Source of the DNA: Paracoccus sp. (in: a-proteobacteria)
GTDB lineage: Bacteria; Pseudomonadota; Alphaproteobacteria; Rhodobacterales; Rhodobacteraceae
Reading direction: 5' to 3'
Assembly (NCBI RefSeq): GCF_030536915.1
Contig: NZ_JAUNPC010000024.1
Coordinates: forward strand, 1-38,714
Length of the DNA stretch: 38,714 nt
In this document: positions 1-6,951 of the stretch, in pieces
How positions within the stretch are numbered: position 1 is the first letter of the stretch
Layout of the letters: every line of letters begins with the position of its first letter
The notes under the pieces: model-generated
Database searches by the model: none
Told to the model about the DNA's origin: nothing
What the model saw: the letters and a program-made list of their open reading frames with translations, nothing else
Made by a program: the position numbers and the translations under genes

Positions 1-1328
1 GCGTTGAGTGGATCGTCCGCGCGACCTCGGCATGATGCCGAGGAGCGAGGAGAGACCATGAGCGGACGACCGCACCAGGCGCCACAGCCCGGCTTTCAAG
101 GCGGAGGTGGCGCTTGCCGCCGTCAAGGGCGGGAGGACGCTGGTCGAACTGGCCGAGCAGTTCGACGTGCCTCCGGACCGGATCACGCAATGGCGGACGC
201 AGCTCCTGGAAGGCGCCTCCGGCGTTTTCGGCGCCGTCGCCCCCGCCGGGGCGGCTCCGGTGGTGGATGTGAAGAGCTTGCATGCGAAGATCGGCGAGCT
301 GACGTCCGAGAACGGTTTTTGTCCGGCGCGCTCGGGCCGAGGCAGGTCTGCTGCCGGGCGCAGGACGATGATCGACCGCGGCCATGGGCTGAGCGTCGGT
401 CGCCGGGCGAAGGCGCTCGGGATCGGTCGGGGCGGCGTCCGTTGCTTGCCGCGCCCGGTCCGGGAGGCCGATCCCGCGCTGATGCGCCGGATCGACGCGT
501 TGCACCTGGAGCATCCGTTCGCGGGCAGCCGGATGCCGAGGGGCCTGTGGCAGGCTGAAGGATGCCGGGCAGGTCGTCCTCGCGTCGCGACGCTGATGAA
601 GAAGATGGCGGTCGCGGCGCCCTTCCGCCGTCCGAACACGTCGAAACCGGCGCGGGGCCACAAGGTCCGTCCCTACCCGGCTCGCGAAATCCGGCGGGGG
701 TCCGGCCCAACCAGGTCCGGGCGATGGACATCACCTGCGTCCCGATGGCCCACGGCGTCGTCTGCCCCGCCGCCGTCATCGACCGGTTCAGCCGCAAGGT
801 CCCGGCCTGGCGGCTCTCGATCACGCTGCCGGCGGACTGTCTCGCATCGAGGCGCCGGAAGAGGCGCCCGCCCGCCACGGACGGCCCGGGATCCTCAACA
901 GCGACCATGGCTCGCGGTTCACCGGCGTCGAGTTCGTCAAGGTGCCGAAGAATGCCGAACTCGCCATCGGCATGGACGGCAGGGGGGCGGCGCATGCGCC
1001 GACGGCGCGGCAACATCTTTGTCGAGCGGCTCTGGCGGACGGTGATGAAACACGAGGAGGCGTATCTGCGCGCCTACGCCAGCGTCTCCGAGGCCCGGGT
1101 CCCGATCGGCCGCCATCCAAGGCTTCCACAACGGCAAAAGGCCGCATTCCAACCGTCAGGGAAACGATCCCCCGGATCGTTTCCTGATCCTCCTCATGCC
1201 TGGCGGGCAGACACCCGATCGGGCCTGTCTCAGCCAGCCGACGCCAATCCCGGCGGCGGCGCAACCAAGGCGGAGATCCACTTGGTACGAGACCCGACGT
1301 TGTTCAGATGAAGCGAACCACCTCTGTC
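1..1328 (+). mobile_element. Decayed IS3-family insertion sequence, near full length
   Basis: Pieces of both IS3-family transposase frames run in order on the plus strand. First comes an OrfA helix-turn-helix part (ALAAVKGGRTLVELAEQFDV), then OrfB parts, and a C-terminal stretch similar to the usual end of these transposases near 1200-1260. The start of the window lies at or very near the left end. The right end is placed near 1328, because from about 1329 the sequence belongs to a second element on the other strand. Exact terminal repeats could not be fixed. The best candidates are GAGTGGATCG near position 6 and, on the minus strand, GAGGTGGTTCG near 1315-1325. No intact transposase frame remains, so the element looks immobile. 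Confidence 0.75.
58..1260 (+). pseudogene. IS3-family transposase (OrfA and OrfB), several frameshifts
   Basis: Recognisable transposase segments switch reading frame several times. The initiator ATG at 58 is in one frame, but the OrfA body (residues like FKAEVALAAVKGGRTLVELA) is in another, so a frameshift lies near 75-85. OrfB pieces include RRAKALGIGRGGV, HPFAGSRM, the integrase-core start around 724-830 (AMDITCVPMAHGVV, IDRFSRKVPAWRLSIT) and FVERLWRTVMKHEEAYLRAY near 1017-1080. Family knowledge: IS3 elements make an OrfAB fusion by programmed -1 frameshifting. The breaks here are too many to be programmed, so this is decay. No DDE triad survives in one frame. Confidence 0.8.
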
Positions 1329-1723
1329 CTTCCACGTGGCCCGAACTTCATCGACGAGCTGGCGCCGCCGTGCAGGCCTCAGAGCTTTTTTGCGAGCATG
1401 TCCTGAAGCATGGCCTTGTCCAGGTTCAGATCGGCCACGAGCTTCTTCAACTTCGTATTTTCCTCCTCGAGCTGGCGCAGCCGCTGCATCTCGGAGGGCA
1501 TCAGCCCGGCATACCTCTTCCGCCAGGCGTGAGACGGATCGCCTCGCTGATCCCCGTCCGCGCAGTGGGCGAACTGCGGCACACCTCGCCAACCGTCGCG
1601 CCATCCTCCGCCTGCCGCAGCACGAAGGCAATCTGGGCCTCACTGAACTTCGATCTTTTCATGGGTCCTCTCCGTGTCCTCGGCCCAAAACTAGACTGGA
1701 AAATCCCAACGCGGCGCGGTCCA
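1329..1723 (-). mobile_element. Truncated IS3-family element (second type), left-end remnant
   Basis: This minus-strand remnant carries orfA and only the first few codons of orfB of a different IS3 subgroup. Its outer end is probably near 1723, where the minus strand reads TGGACCGCGCCG, a plausible IS3 terminal start. The inner end is cut at about 1328 by the element occupying 1-1328, which appears to have inserted into orfB. The missing part of orfB would then lie to the left of the window. Confidence 0.65.
1332..1662 (-). pseudogene. IS3-family OrfA with frameshift, plus truncated OrfB start
   Basis: OrfA begins at 1662 with MKRSKFSEAQIAFVLRQAE, the helix-turn-helix start of this IS3 subgroup. 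The frame is then lost after VGEVCR near 1590. The second half is readable in another frame (YAGLMPSEMQRLRQLEEENT, KKLVADLNLDKAMLQDMLAKKL) with its stop at 1379-1381. A short OrfB beginning (LRPARRRQLVDEVRATWK) follows and breaks off at about 1332, where the neighbouring IS begins. The leucine-zipper-like LEEEN region is the OrfA coiled coil. The gene is non-functional through both frameshift and truncation. Confidence 0.75.
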
Positions 1724-1979
1724 GAAAACGGGCAGCAGGTCAAGATGAAGGATCCCTGCGGCAGGTTGATGAATTGGCGGTGGTGTTGCTGCCTGCCGCC
1801 ATGGTACCATCATAAGCTGAGAAGCAAGCATGGCGCTTTCCTGGTGGCCACATTCTCGAAGCTGCAGTCGGGCATTCAGCACATGTCTGCCGAATCGCCG
1901 GCAAGGACGCCAAGACCCGCCGGAAAGGCCCTTGGGGAACGAAACTGCAAACCGGGCCACTTCGGAACAAGCCAAGTGC

Positions 1980-2056
1980 TGGTCGGGGCGAGAGGATTCG
2001 AACCTCCGGCCTACGGTACCCAAAACCGTCGCGCTACCAGGCTGCGCCACGCCCCG
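1980..2056 (-). tRNA. tRNA-Pro (anticodon UGG), CCA encoded
   Basis: The minus strand folds as a complete cloverleaf. The acceptor stem pairs CGGGGCG with CGCCCCG, followed by discriminator A and an encoded CCA. The D arm contains AGCCTGGTAGCGC. The anticodon stem-loop is ACGGT-TTTGGGT-ACCGT, placing UGG at positions 34-36. The T arm is GGAGG-TTCGAAT-CCTCT. It lies 48 bp downstream of the DUF192 gene on the same strand and could be cotranscribed with it. The 256 bp between its 3' end and the IS remnant (1724-1979) hold nothing I recognise. Confidence 0.96.
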
Positions 2057-2104
2057 GACCATGGGTCTTCTAGACCGGACACGCGGGGGGCGAAAGCGGA
2101 AAGC

Positions 2105-2605
2105 TCAGTCGCAGGGGATTGCAGCGCCGGATTGGGGCACCGCAGGGTGGCTCAGCACCGTGCCGGGAACCAGCCCCCGGCGCTCGGCTTCGGCCCCGCC
2201 GATCTCCAGCACCAGCAGCCGGTGCGGGTCGGGATCGCCCGGCGCGGCGCCGGGGATCGAGCTGAGATCAAGGGGACGCGCCTGAGGATGCACATGCCGC
2301 AGCACGCCGCGGGCATCGAAGAACAGGATGTCCAAGGGAATCAGCGTGTTCTTCATCCAGAAGCTGACCGGCTGCGGGGTTTCATAGACGAAAAGCATCC
2401 CCTGTCCGGCGGGCAGTTCCTTGCGCCACATCAGACCTTGCGCCCGCTCGGCCGGATCGTCGGCGATCTCGACCGCAACGCGGATCTCGGTCCCTTGCGG
2501 CGTCGTCAGGACTGCGGTTCCGGGGGAACAGTCGGCAGCCTGCGCGGCACCGAGGCCCGCGGCGGCCGCCATGACCGCAAGCGCCCCGGCCCGCGTCAAG
2601 TTCAT
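2105..2605 (-). CDS. DUF192 family exported protein
   Basis: This 166-residue protein has a clear Sec signal peptide ([19 protein letters not shown], cleavage after about residue 23 at AQA-AD), so it is predicted to be periplasmic. The mature part is one DUF192 domain with the family hallmarks [20 protein letters not shown] and [18 protein letters not shown]. The family's biochemical role is not established, so no function is assigned. The start ATG overlaps the stop of the upstream cold-shock gene (ATGA), which indicates translational coupling and fixes the start. A longer open frame upstream is only a shadow of the cold-shock gene. Confidence 0.88.
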   Translation of the reverse strand: MNLTRAGALAVMAAAAGLGAAQAADCSPGTAVLTTPQGTEIRVAVEIADDPAERAQGLMWRKELPAGQGMLFVYETPQPVSFWMKNTLIPLDILFFDARGVLRHVHPQARPLDLSSIPGAAPGDPDPHRLLVLEIGGAEAERRGLVPGTVLSHPAVPQSGAAIPCD

Positions 2606-3240
2606 GGCAGGACCTTCCTGGGCTGACCCGGCGGCTCGGCGGAGGGTGCCGAAAGCTTCCGCATCTTTTCCAGCATCTCGGCATCCGCCTGAAACTCGGC
2701 AAGGGGCTGGCCCTCGGTCACCGCCTTTTCCCAAGCCGCGACCTCGGCCGCGACCATGCCCCGCCCGGCGGCGAAGACCCGCAGGCAGACCGCCTCGCCA
2801 CCGACGAGATCGGCGAAGCCGAAGCGGCGCAGCACCTCGATATGCAGGAAGACGTCGCCCTTGCGGCCGAAGACATTGGCGAAGCCGAAGCCCTTGTTGC
2901 GGTCGAACCACTTGACCCGCGCCGGCAGCAGCGGCAGCGCCCTGACTTCGGCCTCATCCATGTCCGCAAGTTCTGCAATTGGCGGCGGCGCGTCCGACGG
3001 CGGCGGCGACACGGCCCGCACCTCGGTCGCCTGCCGCCCGCGTGCGGTCTGGACGGCAAGAACCTCAACTTCCGAGCCCTCGATGATCGAGCTTTGCCCG
3101 AAGCTGCGAAGCACATTGCCATGCAGAAGGATGTCGGCACCCCCCTCGGCATCGGCGATGAAGCCGAATCCCTTGGCCGGGTCGAACCACTTCACGCGGC
3201 CCCTGACCGGATGGGCAGGCAGTGTCTTGTCATCGCGCAT
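2602..3240 (-). CDS. Cold-shock protein with two cold-shock domains
   Basis: This 212-residue protein carries two cold-shock (OB-fold, nucleic-acid-binding) domains. The first spans about residues 12-75 (RGRVKWFDPAKGFGFIADAE, with DILLH), and the second about 105-165 (PARVKWFDRNKGFGFANVFG, with DVFLH). Both have RNP1-like KGFGF and RNP2-like FLH/LLH motifs. A Pro/Ser/Asp linker joins them, and a 45-residue tail with a short charged helix (AEMLEKMRKL) follows. Single-domain CspA proteins are about 70 aa, while double-domain versions are common in Alphaproteobacteria. The likely role is RNA chaperone or transcription antitermination. Its stop overlaps the start of the DUF192 gene by 4 bp. Confidence 0.9.
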   Translation of the reverse strand: MRDDKTLPAHPVRGRVKWFDPAKGFGFIADAEGGADILLHGNVLRSFGQSSIIEGSEVEVLAVQTARGRQATEVRAVSPPPSDAPPPIAELADMDEAEVRALPLLPARVKWFDRNKGFGFANVFGRKGDVFLHIEVLRRFGFADLVGGEAVCLRVFAAGRGMVAAEVAAWEKAVTEGQPLAEFQADAEMLEKMRKLSAPSAEPPGQPRKVLP

Positions 3241-3264
3241 CAGGAATCTCGTTAAATCAACGCT

Positions 3265-3293
3265 ATAATAATGGAATCATCAAGTCTGGATCA
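3265..3293 (-). promoter_or_regulatory. Candidate promoter of the cold-shock/DUF192 unit
   Basis: On the minus strand TGATCC (3293-3288) is followed by a 17-nt spacer and TATTAT (3270-3265), about 25 bp upstream of the start codon at 3240. The -10 matches TATAAT at five of six positions, but the -35 is unlike TTGACA. TGATCC resembles the -35 reported for Rhodobacter sphaeroides sigma-E promoters; that link is tentative. The flanking 3294-3423 stretch is unusually AT-rich for this genome and holds no ORF I can support. Confidence 0.4.
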
Positions 3294-3423
3294 CGGAGGA
3301 CCCGTCAGCAAACGCCGAGAGGATTAACACAGGATCACTGCAAGGAAAACCATTCTCACATTTGCAGGATCAAAGACTTCAGGAGCATCCGCAAGCTTCA
3401 ATCGCCCCAAGGTTGCAAATTCT

Positions 3424-4032
3424 TCAGGGTTGCAGGCGCATCACGTCCCAGCCCTCCTGCCCGCGCGTCCAACGGAAACGGTCGTGCAAGCGGAAGGCGC
3501 CATCGGCCCAGAATTCGATCTGGACAGGGGCAATGCGAAAGCCGCCCCAGAACGGGGGGCGCTGGGGATTGAGCCCTTGGCGCAGGCTCTGACGGGCGAC
3601 TTCGGCCATCAGGGCGCTGCGGCTTTCCAGTGGCTGGCTCTGGCGGCTGGACCACGCGCCGATGCGGGATTCGAGCGCCCGGCTGGCGTAATAGGCGTCG
3701 GCCTGCGGCCCTTCCTCGCGTGTGACGGCGCCGCGCACGCGGACTTGGCGGCGCAGGGATTTCCAGTGCATCACAAAGGCCGCCTTGCCGGTTTCCCCGA
3801 TCTGGCGGCCCTTGGCGCTGTCGTAGTTGGTGTAGAAGACAAAGGCGCCGTTCGGTCCTATCTCGATTTCCTTCAGCAGCACCATGCGGGCGTCGGGCAG
3901 GCCCTCGGCATCCACGGTGGCCAAGGCGATGGCATTGGGGTCGTTCGGCTCGGTCCGCGCGGCCTCGTCCAGCCAGCGCCGGGCGATTTCAAAGGGATCG
4001 TCGCCCGCGAAAATGCCGGTGCGGTCGCTCAT
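3424..4032 (-). CDS. pdxH: Pyridoxamine 5'-phosphate oxidase
   Basis: This 202-residue FMN enzyme oxidises pyridoxine or pyridoxamine 5'-phosphate to PLP, the last step of vitamin B6 salvage and synthesis. Visible family features are [20 protein letters not shown] near the N-terminus, the FMN/substrate-binding [15 protein letters not shown], the [12 protein letters not shown] strand pair, the SRQSQPL region and the C-terminal [16 protein letters not shown] plus LHDRFRW. The length matches the family (about 200-220 aa). It is divergent from fabI across 62 bp, so both promoters must lie there. Pathway linkage with neighbours is not evident. Confidence 0.96.
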   Translation of the reverse strand: MSDRTGIFAGDDPFEIARRWLDEAARTEPNDPNAIALATVDAEGLPDARMVLLKEIEIGPNGAFVFYTNYDSAKGRQIGETGKAAFVMHWKSLRRQVRVRGAVTREEGPQADAYYASRALESRIGAWSSRQSQPLESRSALMAEVARQSLRQGLNPQRPPFWGGFRIAPVQIEFWADGAFRLHDRFRWTRGQEGWDVMRLQP

Positions 4033-4094
4033 CTTGATGCCCCTCTGGCTTTGCCCTAATCCTCACCGAAGGTTGAAATCGTGAGGGACGGCCC

Positions 4095-4937
4095 ATGTCA
4101 AGCGAGCGCCCGGTTGCAGGTCTGATGGCGGGAAAGCGGGGCCTTGTGATGGGCCTTGCGAATGACAAGTCGATCGCGTGGGGCATTGCCCGCGCGCTGG
4201 CGGACCAAGGGGCGGAATTGGCCTTTTCCTATCAGGGCGAGGCGCTGAAGAAGCGGGTCGAGCCGCTGGCCGCGCAGCTTGGATCGGACATCGTTCTGCC
4301 CTGCGACGTGGCGGACATGGATTCGGTCGATGCGCTGTTTGCGTCGCTGAAGGAGCGTTGGGGGCAGATGGATTTCCTCGTCCATGCCATCGGTTTTTCC
4401 GACAAGGAGGAGTTGCGGGGCCGCTATGTCGACACGACGCGCGACAACTTCCTGATGACGATGGATATTTCGGTCTATTCCTTCACCGCCGTGACGCAGC
4501 GCGCAACGGCGATGATGCCGGCGGGCGGGTCGGTCCTGACCATGACCTATTACGGAGCCGAGCGGGTGATGCCGCATTACAACGTCATGGGTGTGGCGAA
4601 GGCGGCGCTCGAGGCCTCGGTCCGCTACCTGGCCGAGGATCTGGGCAAGGACGGCATCCGCGTGAACGCGATCTCGGCCGGGCCGATCAAGACGCTGGCC
4701 GCATCGGGGATCGGGGACTTCCGATACATCCTCAAGTGGAACGAACTGAACTCGCCGCTACGACGCAACGTCACGACCGAGGACGTGGGCAAGTCGGCGC
4801 TGTACCTGCTGTCGGACCTCGGGTCCGGCGTCACCGGAGAGACTCACCACGTCGATGCGGGCTATCATGTCGTCGGCATGAAGGCCGTGGACGCGCCCGA
4901 CATCGACGCGGTGACGGGGCGCAAGGCCGCCGAATGA
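4095..4937 (+). CDS. fabI: Enoyl-[acyl-carrier-protein] reductase (NADH)
   Basis: This short-chain dehydrogenase reduces trans-2-enoyl-ACP in the last step of each fatty-acid elongation cycle; it is the triclosan-target type. The 280-aa protein shows the FabI-specific nucleotide-binding start KRGLVMGLANDKSIAWGIA. The catalytic pair is Tyr162 and Lys169 (Y-x6-K), with the extra FabI tyrosine at Tyr152/153. It also has NAISAGPIKTLAASGI and the C-terminal GETHHVDAGYHVVGM. The start is preceded by GAGGGACGGCCC, with the ATG at 4095. It is followed after 10 bp by a LysE-type exporter gene on the same strand. Confidence 0.96.
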   Translation: MSSERPVAGLMAGKRGLVMGLANDKSIAWGIARALADQGAELAFSYQGEALKKRVEPLAAQLGSDIVLPCDVADMDSVDALFASLKERWGQMDFLVHAIGFSDKEELRGRYVDTTRDNFLMTMDISVYSFTAVTQRATAMMPAGGSVLTMTYYGAERVMPHYNVMGVAKAALEASVRYLAEDLGKDGIRVNAISAGPIKTLAASGIGDFRYILKWNELNSPLRRNVTTEDVGKSALYLLSDLGSGVTGETHHVDAGYHVVGMKAVDAPDIDAVTGRKAAE

Positions 4938-4947
4938 CCCGCCGCTG

Positions 4948-5559
4948 ATGGGCGCGATCACCCTGCCCGCGCTGAGCCTGTTCGTCGCGACTCTGGCGCT
5001 GGCGATCCTGTCGCCCGGCCCCGCCATCATCGCGGCCAGCCGGTCCGCCGCCGCGCGGGGGCGGCAGGCGTCGATGCCCTATGCGATGGGGCTGGCGATG
5101 GGCGCTTCCTTCTGGTGCCTGTTTGCACTGTTCGGCCTGACGGTGCTGTTCCGGGTGCTGCCGCAGTCCTACACAGTGCTGCGGTTCTTGGGCGGCGCTT
5201 ATCTGATCTGGATCGCCATCCAGATGTGGCGCCACGCTACCGATCCTCTGGCGATGGAGGGCGAATCCGTCATCGGCCCCGGCTTTCTGCAGGGGCTTGC
5301 GCTGAACCTGTCGAACCCCAAGCCCGCGCTGTTCTATGCGGGCGTCATCATGACGATCTTCCCGGTCCTTTCGACGGCGGGGGCGGCGGTCATCTATCTG
5401 GTGGCGCTGTCGGTCGAGGTCTGCTTTTACGCCGCCGTGACGGTTCTGATGGCGACAGGCCCGATGCGGCGCGGCTATCGTGCCGCCAAGACGGCGATCG
5501 ACCGCGTCGCCGGCACGCTGATCGGGGCGCTCGGCCTGACGCTGATGCTCCGCAACTGA
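4948..5559 (+). CDS. LysE/RhtB family amino-acid exporter
   Basis: This 203-residue integral membrane protein has about six hydrophobic segments, arranged as in the LysE/RhtB translocator family. The first segment carries the typical [20 protein letters not shown] motif (SPGP followed by small residues and a cytoplasmic loop). [15 protein letters not shown] in the middle is the second family signature. It probably exports an amino acid or similar small metabolite; the substrate cannot be read from sequence. It starts 10 bp after fabI and ends 14 bp before the phosphoribosyltransferase gene, so the three are likely cotranscribed. An ATG at 4948 with poor Shine-Dalgarno context is the most upstream plausible start. 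Confidence 0.9.
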   Translation: MGAITLPALSLFVATLALAILSPGPAIIAASRSAAARGRQASMPYAMGLAMGASFWCLFALFGLTVLFRVLPQSYTVLRFLGGAYLIWIAIQMWRHATDPLAMEGESVIGPGFLQGLALNLSNPKPALFYAGVIMTIFPVLSTAGAAVIYLVALSVEVCFYAAVTVLMATGPMRRGYRAAKTAIDRVAGTLIGALGLTLMLRN

Positions 5560-5573
5560 AAAGGAGTTCACCG

Positions 5574-6098
5574 ATGTCCCGCCCCGAAGGACGCCCCGAC
5601 CGCCTGCCGCATGAACGCGGCTTCCATGTCAGCTGGGACCAGATGCACCGCGACGCCCGTGCGCTGGCCTGGCGGCTGCAGGACAAGACCCCGCAAGAGG
5701 GTGGCGAGTGGCGCGCCGTGGTGGCGATCACGCGCGGCGGCATGGTCCCGGCGATGATCGTCGCGCGGGAGTTGGACATCCGCACCATCGACACGATCAG
5801 CGTCAAGTCCTATCGCAAGGGCGAACAGGGCGAGTTGCAGGTGCTGAAGGCCCCCGACGCCGCGATGATGGGCGAGGGCGAGGGCGTGCTGGTCGTCGAT
5901 GATCTTGTGGACAGCGGCCGCACGCTGGAACTGGTGCGGAAGATGTATCCCAAGGCGCATTTCGCAACCGTCTATGCCAAGCCCAAGGGCAAGCCGATGG
6001 TCCAGACCTATATCACCGAGGTCAGCCAGGACACCTGGATCTTCTTCCCCTGGGACCTGGCCCTGCAATATGTCGAGCCTTATCGGGGCAGCGACTGA
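5574..6098 (+). CDS. gpt: Xanthine (guanine) phosphoribosyltransferase
   Basis: This 174-residue type I phosphoribosyltransferase converts xanthine or guanine plus PRPP to the nucleotide (purine salvage, cytosol). Key features are [20 protein letters not shown] (PPi loop), the flexible-loop [11 protein letters not shown], the PRPP-binding [17 protein letters not shown] around residues 103-120, and WIFFPWDL near the C-terminus, which is typical of bacterial XGPRTs. The start is set by AAAAGGAG six bases upstream of the ATG at 5574; the longer open frame upstream overlaps the exporter gene. A strong terminator follows the stop directly. Confidence 0.93.
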   Translation: MSRPEGRPDRLPHERGFHVSWDQMHRDARALAWRLQDKTPQEGGEWRAVVAITRGGMVPAMIVARELDIRTIDTISVKSYRKGEQGELQVLKAPDAAMMGEGEGVLVVDDLVDSGRTLELVRKMYPKAHFATVYAKPKGKPMVQTYITEVSQDTWIFFPWDLALQYVEPYRGSD

Positions 6099-6104
6099 AA
6101 CGAC

Positions 6105-6126
6105 AGGCCGGGGTTTTCCCCGGCCT
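6105..6126 (+). terminator. Intrinsic terminator after gpt
   Basis: A perfect 9-bp stem AGGCCGGGG/CCCCGGCCT with a TTTT loop is followed by TTCG. The short T tract is weak, but the hairpin is very stable and sits 7 bp after the gpt stop. It can also serve the convergent small-gene unit that ends at 6133. Confidence 0.85.
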
Positions 6127-6132
6127 TTCGCA

Positions 6133-6303
6133 TTATCCCGTGGCCTTGCCGGGATTGGGTGCGGGCACGTCCCCTTCCTTGGTCTGGGGGTCGCGGATCG
6201 CGGCCTCCTGCTCGGACTGCTGGCGCTTCATACGCTCGGCATTGTCCGGCCGGACCTCCTCGGTGCGCTGGTAGCGGACGGTTTCAGAAGTCAGGTTACC
6301 CAT
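6133..6303 (-). CDS. Small hydrophilic protein, 56 aa
   Basis: This 56-codon gene starts MGNLTSETVRYQRTEEVR and ends with a Pro/Gly/Lys-rich tail. It is highly charged (many Glu, Arg, Gln), with no membrane segment and no cysteine, and is probably a soluble, partly helical or disordered protein. Support for coding is an excellent AAGGAG Shine-Dalgarno 7 bp before the ATG and the start 15 bp after the stop of the small gene at 6319-6510, forming a two-gene unit. I do not recognise the family. The position under a stress-type promoter suggests a stress-related protein (inference). Confidence 0.7.
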   Translation of the reverse strand: MGNLTSETVRYQRTEEVRPDNAERMKRQQSEQEAAIRDPQTKEGDVPAPNPGKATG

Positions 6304-6318
6304 GCTGTTCTCCTTTTG

Positions 6319-6510
6319 TCAGGCGCCGACATCGTCGGGGCCGCGGGCCTCGGTCGGTTCGGTGCCATTGGCGGGGATGCCGTCGCGCGCCGCCTCGCCG
6401 GTGTATTCGTTCTGCAGGGTCGAACCGCCTGCATCCTTGTCCGTCTCGCCTCGCTTGAGGTCGCTGACGGCGTGGCGCGGCTCGGCAGGATCTTCTGGAT
6501 CGGGCATCAT
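6319..6510 (-). CDS. Small acidic protein, about 63 aa
   Basis: This small, very hydrophilic, acidic gene product (MMPDPEDPAEPRHAVSDLKR..., about 63 aa) is rich in Asp, Glu, Pro, Gly and Thr and likely disordered in isolation. The start at 6510 (two ATGs in tandem) is chosen because GGAG lies 6 bp upstream. A start at 6528 (adding MTTETT) is open, but it has no Shine-Dalgarno sequence. The gene is first in a two-gene minus unit with the 56-aa gene. Composition recalls small general-stress proteins of Alphaproteobacteria, but no specific family is recognised. Confidence 0.65.
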   Translation of the reverse strand: MMPDPEDPAEPRHAVSDLKRGETDKDAGGSTLQNEYTGEAARDGIPANGTEPTEARGPDDVGA

Positions 6511-6536
6511 CGTCGTCTCCGTTGTCATGGGGGAAG

Positions 6537-6562
6537 AACCGGCAGCAGCAGATGCCGGTTCC
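6537..6562 (-). promoter_or_regulatory. Candidate EcfG-type promoter for the two small minus genes
   Basis: On the minus strand GGAAC (6562-6558) is followed by 17 nt and GGTT (6540-6537). The alphaproteobacterial general-stress sigma factor EcfG recognises GGAAC-N16/17-CGTT, so this has one mismatch in the -10. It lies 27 bp upstream of the start at 6510. The same bases form a 9-bp inverted repeat (GAACCGGCA/TGCCGGTTC), so the match could be partly coincidental. Confidence 0.4.
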
Positions 6563-6565
6563 CAA

Positions 6566-6591
6566 GGAACCCCCAAGGGCGCCATGACGTT
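6566..6591 (+). promoter_or_regulatory. Candidate EcfG-type promoter for the 58-aa gene
   Basis: GGAAC (6566-6570), a 17-nt spacer and CGTT (6588-6591) exactly match the GGAAC-N16/17-CGTT consensus of EcfG general-stress promoters. The expected start site is near 6598, giving a 24-nt leader before the ATG at 6622. No sigma-70-like alternative is obvious in this 90-bp divergent region. Confidence 0.55.
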
Positions 6592-6621
6592 TGCATGAGA
6601 TGCCTTGCCGGGGAGGATTGC

Positions 6622-6798
6622 ATGGCCAAGGAAATCCGCCGCTATGAACTGGCGCTTGATACCGATGAGGACGAAGCCGGTCTGATGAAGGCGCGGATGC
6701 GGGTCGAGGAGGCCCAGCGCATCCGCCGCAGCCTGAAAGAGATCATGTCGAATCCGCCGGCCGACGCGCGGTCCACGCGGCTGTCCGAGGCAAGATGA
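6622..6798 (+). CDS. Small charged helical protein, 58 aa
   Basis: This 58-residue protein (MAKEIRRYELALDTDEDEAG...) is rich in Lys, Arg, Glu and Asp. The central stretch LMKARMRVEEAQRIRRSLKE looks like one long amphipathic helix. It has no signal peptide and no membrane segment. The start is set by GGGAGG 6 bp upstream of the ATG. It stands alone, divergent from the two other small genes, under the best GGAAC-N17-CGTT match in the window. The family is unrecognised; a stress-response role is inferred from the promoter only. Confidence 0.7.
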   Translation: MAKEIRRYELALDTDEDEAGLMKARMRVEEAQRIRRSLKEIMSNPPADARSTRLSEAR

Positions 6799-6907
6799 AT
6801 CCTGCAGCGTGGATGGCCCCCAAGCGCCATCCACCTGTGACGCGCACCCGGGGCGTGCAGGCACGCGACCGGGCCATCGCCGTTCGCCTTCTTCGGCCGA
6901 ACATTTA

Positions 6908-6938
6908 GGGGTCAGGAGCGCCTCCCCTCTCCTGCCCC
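6908..6938 (-). terminator. Possible terminator after trpE
   Basis: Just after the trpE stop the minus strand can pair GGGGCAGGAG with CTCCTGaCCCC (one bulged base) across a 10-nt loop. The T tract is poor (TAAATGTT), so this is a weak call. Confidence 0.35.
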
Positions 6939-6951
6939 CGGCTGCGCGCCG

